Assembly: GCA_947500135.1 (NCBI GenBank)
Contig: CANMQX010000001.1
Location: 248,001 to 312,000, forward strand
Reading direction: 5' to 3'
DNA length: 64,000 nucleotides
Source of the DNA: an uncultured Paracoccaceae bacterium
GTDB taxonomy: Bacteria > Pseudomonadota > Alphaproteobacteria > Rhodobacterales > Rhodobacteraceae
Shown one piece after another: positions 62,914 to 64,000 of this stretch (positions are counted from its first letter, which is position 1; the number at the start of each line of letters is the position of its first letter). Made by a program: the position numbers and the translations under genes. The notes beneath the pieces are model-generated. The model was not told where the DNA came from and made no database searches. It saw only the letters and a list, made by a program, of their open reading frames with translations.

Positions 62914-63837
62914 TCAGGCAACCTGCGCGACTGAAATCTTGTTCCCTTGGTACAGTTCGCGCACGATGCGTTGCCGCAATGCCTGCCGAAACAAAACGCC
63001 CACGTAATGCGCGTTGCCCCACGCGACCGTCCCGGCATGCCATTCGCCGAGGATAAGGATATCGACGCCCACTCCGATCTGGATCGACTTGTCGGCATTG
63101 TGGCGCAGTTTGACGCCCATGCCGCTGACATCAAGGACGACGCCATCGCGGTCCTGCCCAGCAATGCGAAAACGAGTCGCATAGTGGCAGTCAAAGCGCC
63201 GCGCCCGACGTCGACGGCGTTTCATACATGTCCGGATCAGAAAGGCCGCAACACCGGCACCAACAATCGCCAACACCCCGGATATCGCCCCACTTGGCGT
63301 TGCGAGGTAGCGTTTAACGCCGTCAAAGGGCGTTTCTTCGTCGGTTTCCTTTTCCGCAAGGTTTGCAACCTCTTGCGGATTATCGGGCGGTAGCATGCTG
63401 ACCGCGCCCTGCCCCGGTCGGGCATTGGCACCGCGCGGAATGCAGCCGAGGCTGTAAAGATATTGCCCGGTCAGCCGCAAATTGCTGCGCACATCCACCT
63501 GTTGAAAGTGGAACGGTAGCGCCGCCAGGCCCATGCTTTCATAGACGCTTAACAAGCGGTTTGTATTGTCGACGAAATCTGTGAACACCGCATCCGCCCC
63601 GTCAGTCGGATGCATAGCCGCGATTTCGGCCAGATCGTCAGCCTGCAGATGCGGTATCTGTCCGGCGATGAACCGCAGCGCATTTTCCGCCAGTCGATCA
63701 TCTGGCCGTTTCGCCAGATCAAGCTGCAACAGATGGACCTGACTGAGTGCGCGCGCCATCAGACATTCAGCCTGCACGCCCGCTGGCGCACAAAGCATGA
63801 TCATCATTATCACGCCATAGATCCGGCCCATCGTCAT
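62914..63837 (-). CDS. Transmembrane PilZ protein with periplasmic sensor-like domain
   Basis: A 307-residue protein. The signal peptide ends near VQA/E at about 23, then a helical periplasmic domain (about 25-133) is bounded by two cysteines, followed by a linker, a membrane helix near 184-204 (AISGVLAIVGAGVAAFLI) and a very basic stop-transfer stretch (KRRRRRARR). A cytoplasmic PilZ domain (about 213-300) has the c-di-GMP motifs, Arg-rich RRARR and DVSGMG (D-x-S-x-x-G). It may pass a periplasmic cue to a c-di-GMP-dependent output or the reverse. ATG 63837 or 63831 is possible. A paralogue of the sensor part is at 52423-53019. Confidence 0.8.
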   Translation of the reverse strand: MTMGRIYGVIMMIMLCAPAGVQAECLMARALSQVHLLQLDLAKRPDDRLAENALRFIAGQIPHLQADDLAEIAAMHPTDGADAVFTDFVDNTNRLLSVYESMGLAALPFHFQQVDVRSNLRLTGQYLYSLGCIPRGANARPGQGAVSMLPPDNPQEVANLAEKETDEETPFDGVKRYLATPSGAISGVLAIVGAGVAAFLIRTCMKRRRRRARRFDCHYATRFRIAGQDRDGVVLDVSGMGVKLRHNADKSIQIGVGVDILILGEWHAGTVAWGNAHYVGVLFRQALRQRIVRELYQGNKISVAQVA

Positions 63838-63913
63838 CTTTCCTGCCCAATGCAGGGCCCTGATAACGCATGCGCCTTAAATCGGGCTTAAGACACGCAA
63901 ACCCATGCAGCCA

Positions 63914-63942
63914 CAAAAAAAGGCACCCAACCGGGTGCCTTT
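63914..63942 (-). terminator. Terminator of the gene entering from the right edge
   Basis: AAAGGCACCC (63919-63928) pairs with GGGTGCCTTT (63933-63942), loop of four. Read on the minus strand it ends in seven Ts (63914-63920), 25 bases after the stop codon at 63967. Confidence 0.9.
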
Positions 63943-63966
63943 CGATCGCGTCGCGACATGCGTCGC

Positions 63967-64000
63967 TTATTCTTCTTCGAGCTTTTCAACAGCCTTTTGC
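63967..64000 (-). CDS. 3' end of an unidentified gene
   Basis: The last ten codons before a TAA read QKAVEKLEEE in the frame that ends 25 bases before a strong terminator. Too little is visible to name it. The placement of the terminator makes this frame the likely one. Confidence 0.5.
   Translation of the reverse strand, partial: QKAVEKLEEE

Overview
The window looks like a chromosomal segment of a marine Rhodobacteraceae (Roseobacter-type alphaproteobacterium). The evidence is a gene transfer agent (GTA) cluster of the Rhodobacter capsulatus type, a TakP-like TRAP transporter, a bpt-type leucyltransferase, lipoyl-domain-bearing PDH E1-beta, and the gene orders fabD-fabG-acpP-fabF-mltG and rpsF-rpsR-rplI. 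I see no rRNA, tRNA, CRISPR array, insertion sequence or phage integrase.

Layout. 1-4.4 kb: end of a YbaK-like deacylase, two related DUF2852-type membrane genes, bpt, and an MHYT-GGDEF-EAL c-di-GMP enzyme. 4.4-11.3 kb: TRAP transporter (large permease, small permease, Tat-exported binding protein) on the minus strand, divergent from a cache-domain histidine kinase and a NarL-type regulator that probably control it. 11.5-15.7 kb: LysM/solute-binding fusion, YghU-like glutathione transferase, fatty acid desaturase, membrane protein. 15.8-19.8 kb: ilvI and ilvH, preceded by a leader peptide with a Val-Val-Leu-Ile-Val run and a terminator (transcription attenuation), with a GT87-type gene between them. 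19.8-26.0 kb: EF-hand protein, nucleoside hydrolase/SelO pair, EamA transporter, DUF3179 protein, two cyclophilins. 26.1-34.5 kb: pgk, an unknown exported protein, class I aldolase, ftsB/divIC-like gene, pdhA-pdhB-pdhC. 34.5-35.4 kb: cysE.

35.4-49.6 kb (minus strand) is an apparently intact GTA structural cluster read as TerS, TerL, portal, gp3.5, protease, capsid, gp6-gp10.1, tape measure, gp12-gp15 and a short trailing gene. Most junctions overlap by 1-11 bases. The one large gap, after the capsid gene, holds two strong hairpins. No integrase, replication or lysis genes are present, which fits a domesticated GTA better than a prophage. 49.8-55.2 kb: mltG, fabF, acpP, fabG and fabD, interrupted by an opposite-strand gene for a membrane-anchored periplasmic protein. 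55.4-57.9 kb: cytochrome b561-YceI fusion facing a stand-alone YceI, then a small membrane protein. 58.2-59.5 kb: rpsF-rpsR-rplI. 59.6-64 kb: Tat-exported 5'-nucleotidase/cyclic phosphodiesterase, unknown exported protein, transmembrane PilZ protein, and the 3' end of one more gene.

The most interesting signals that ordinary annotation would miss are: the ilvIH attenuator; a paired palindrome TGAAC-N3-GTTCA found only upstream of two unrelated unknown exported-protein genes 35 kb apart; the hairpins behind the GTA capsid gene; a switch-like leader before rpsF; a hairpin over the ftsB ribosome-binding site; a palindrome before pdhA; a family of periplasmic domains shared by the PilZ protein and the gene inside the fab cluster; and a dispersed intergenic repeat. 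All functions are inferred from sequence reading alone.
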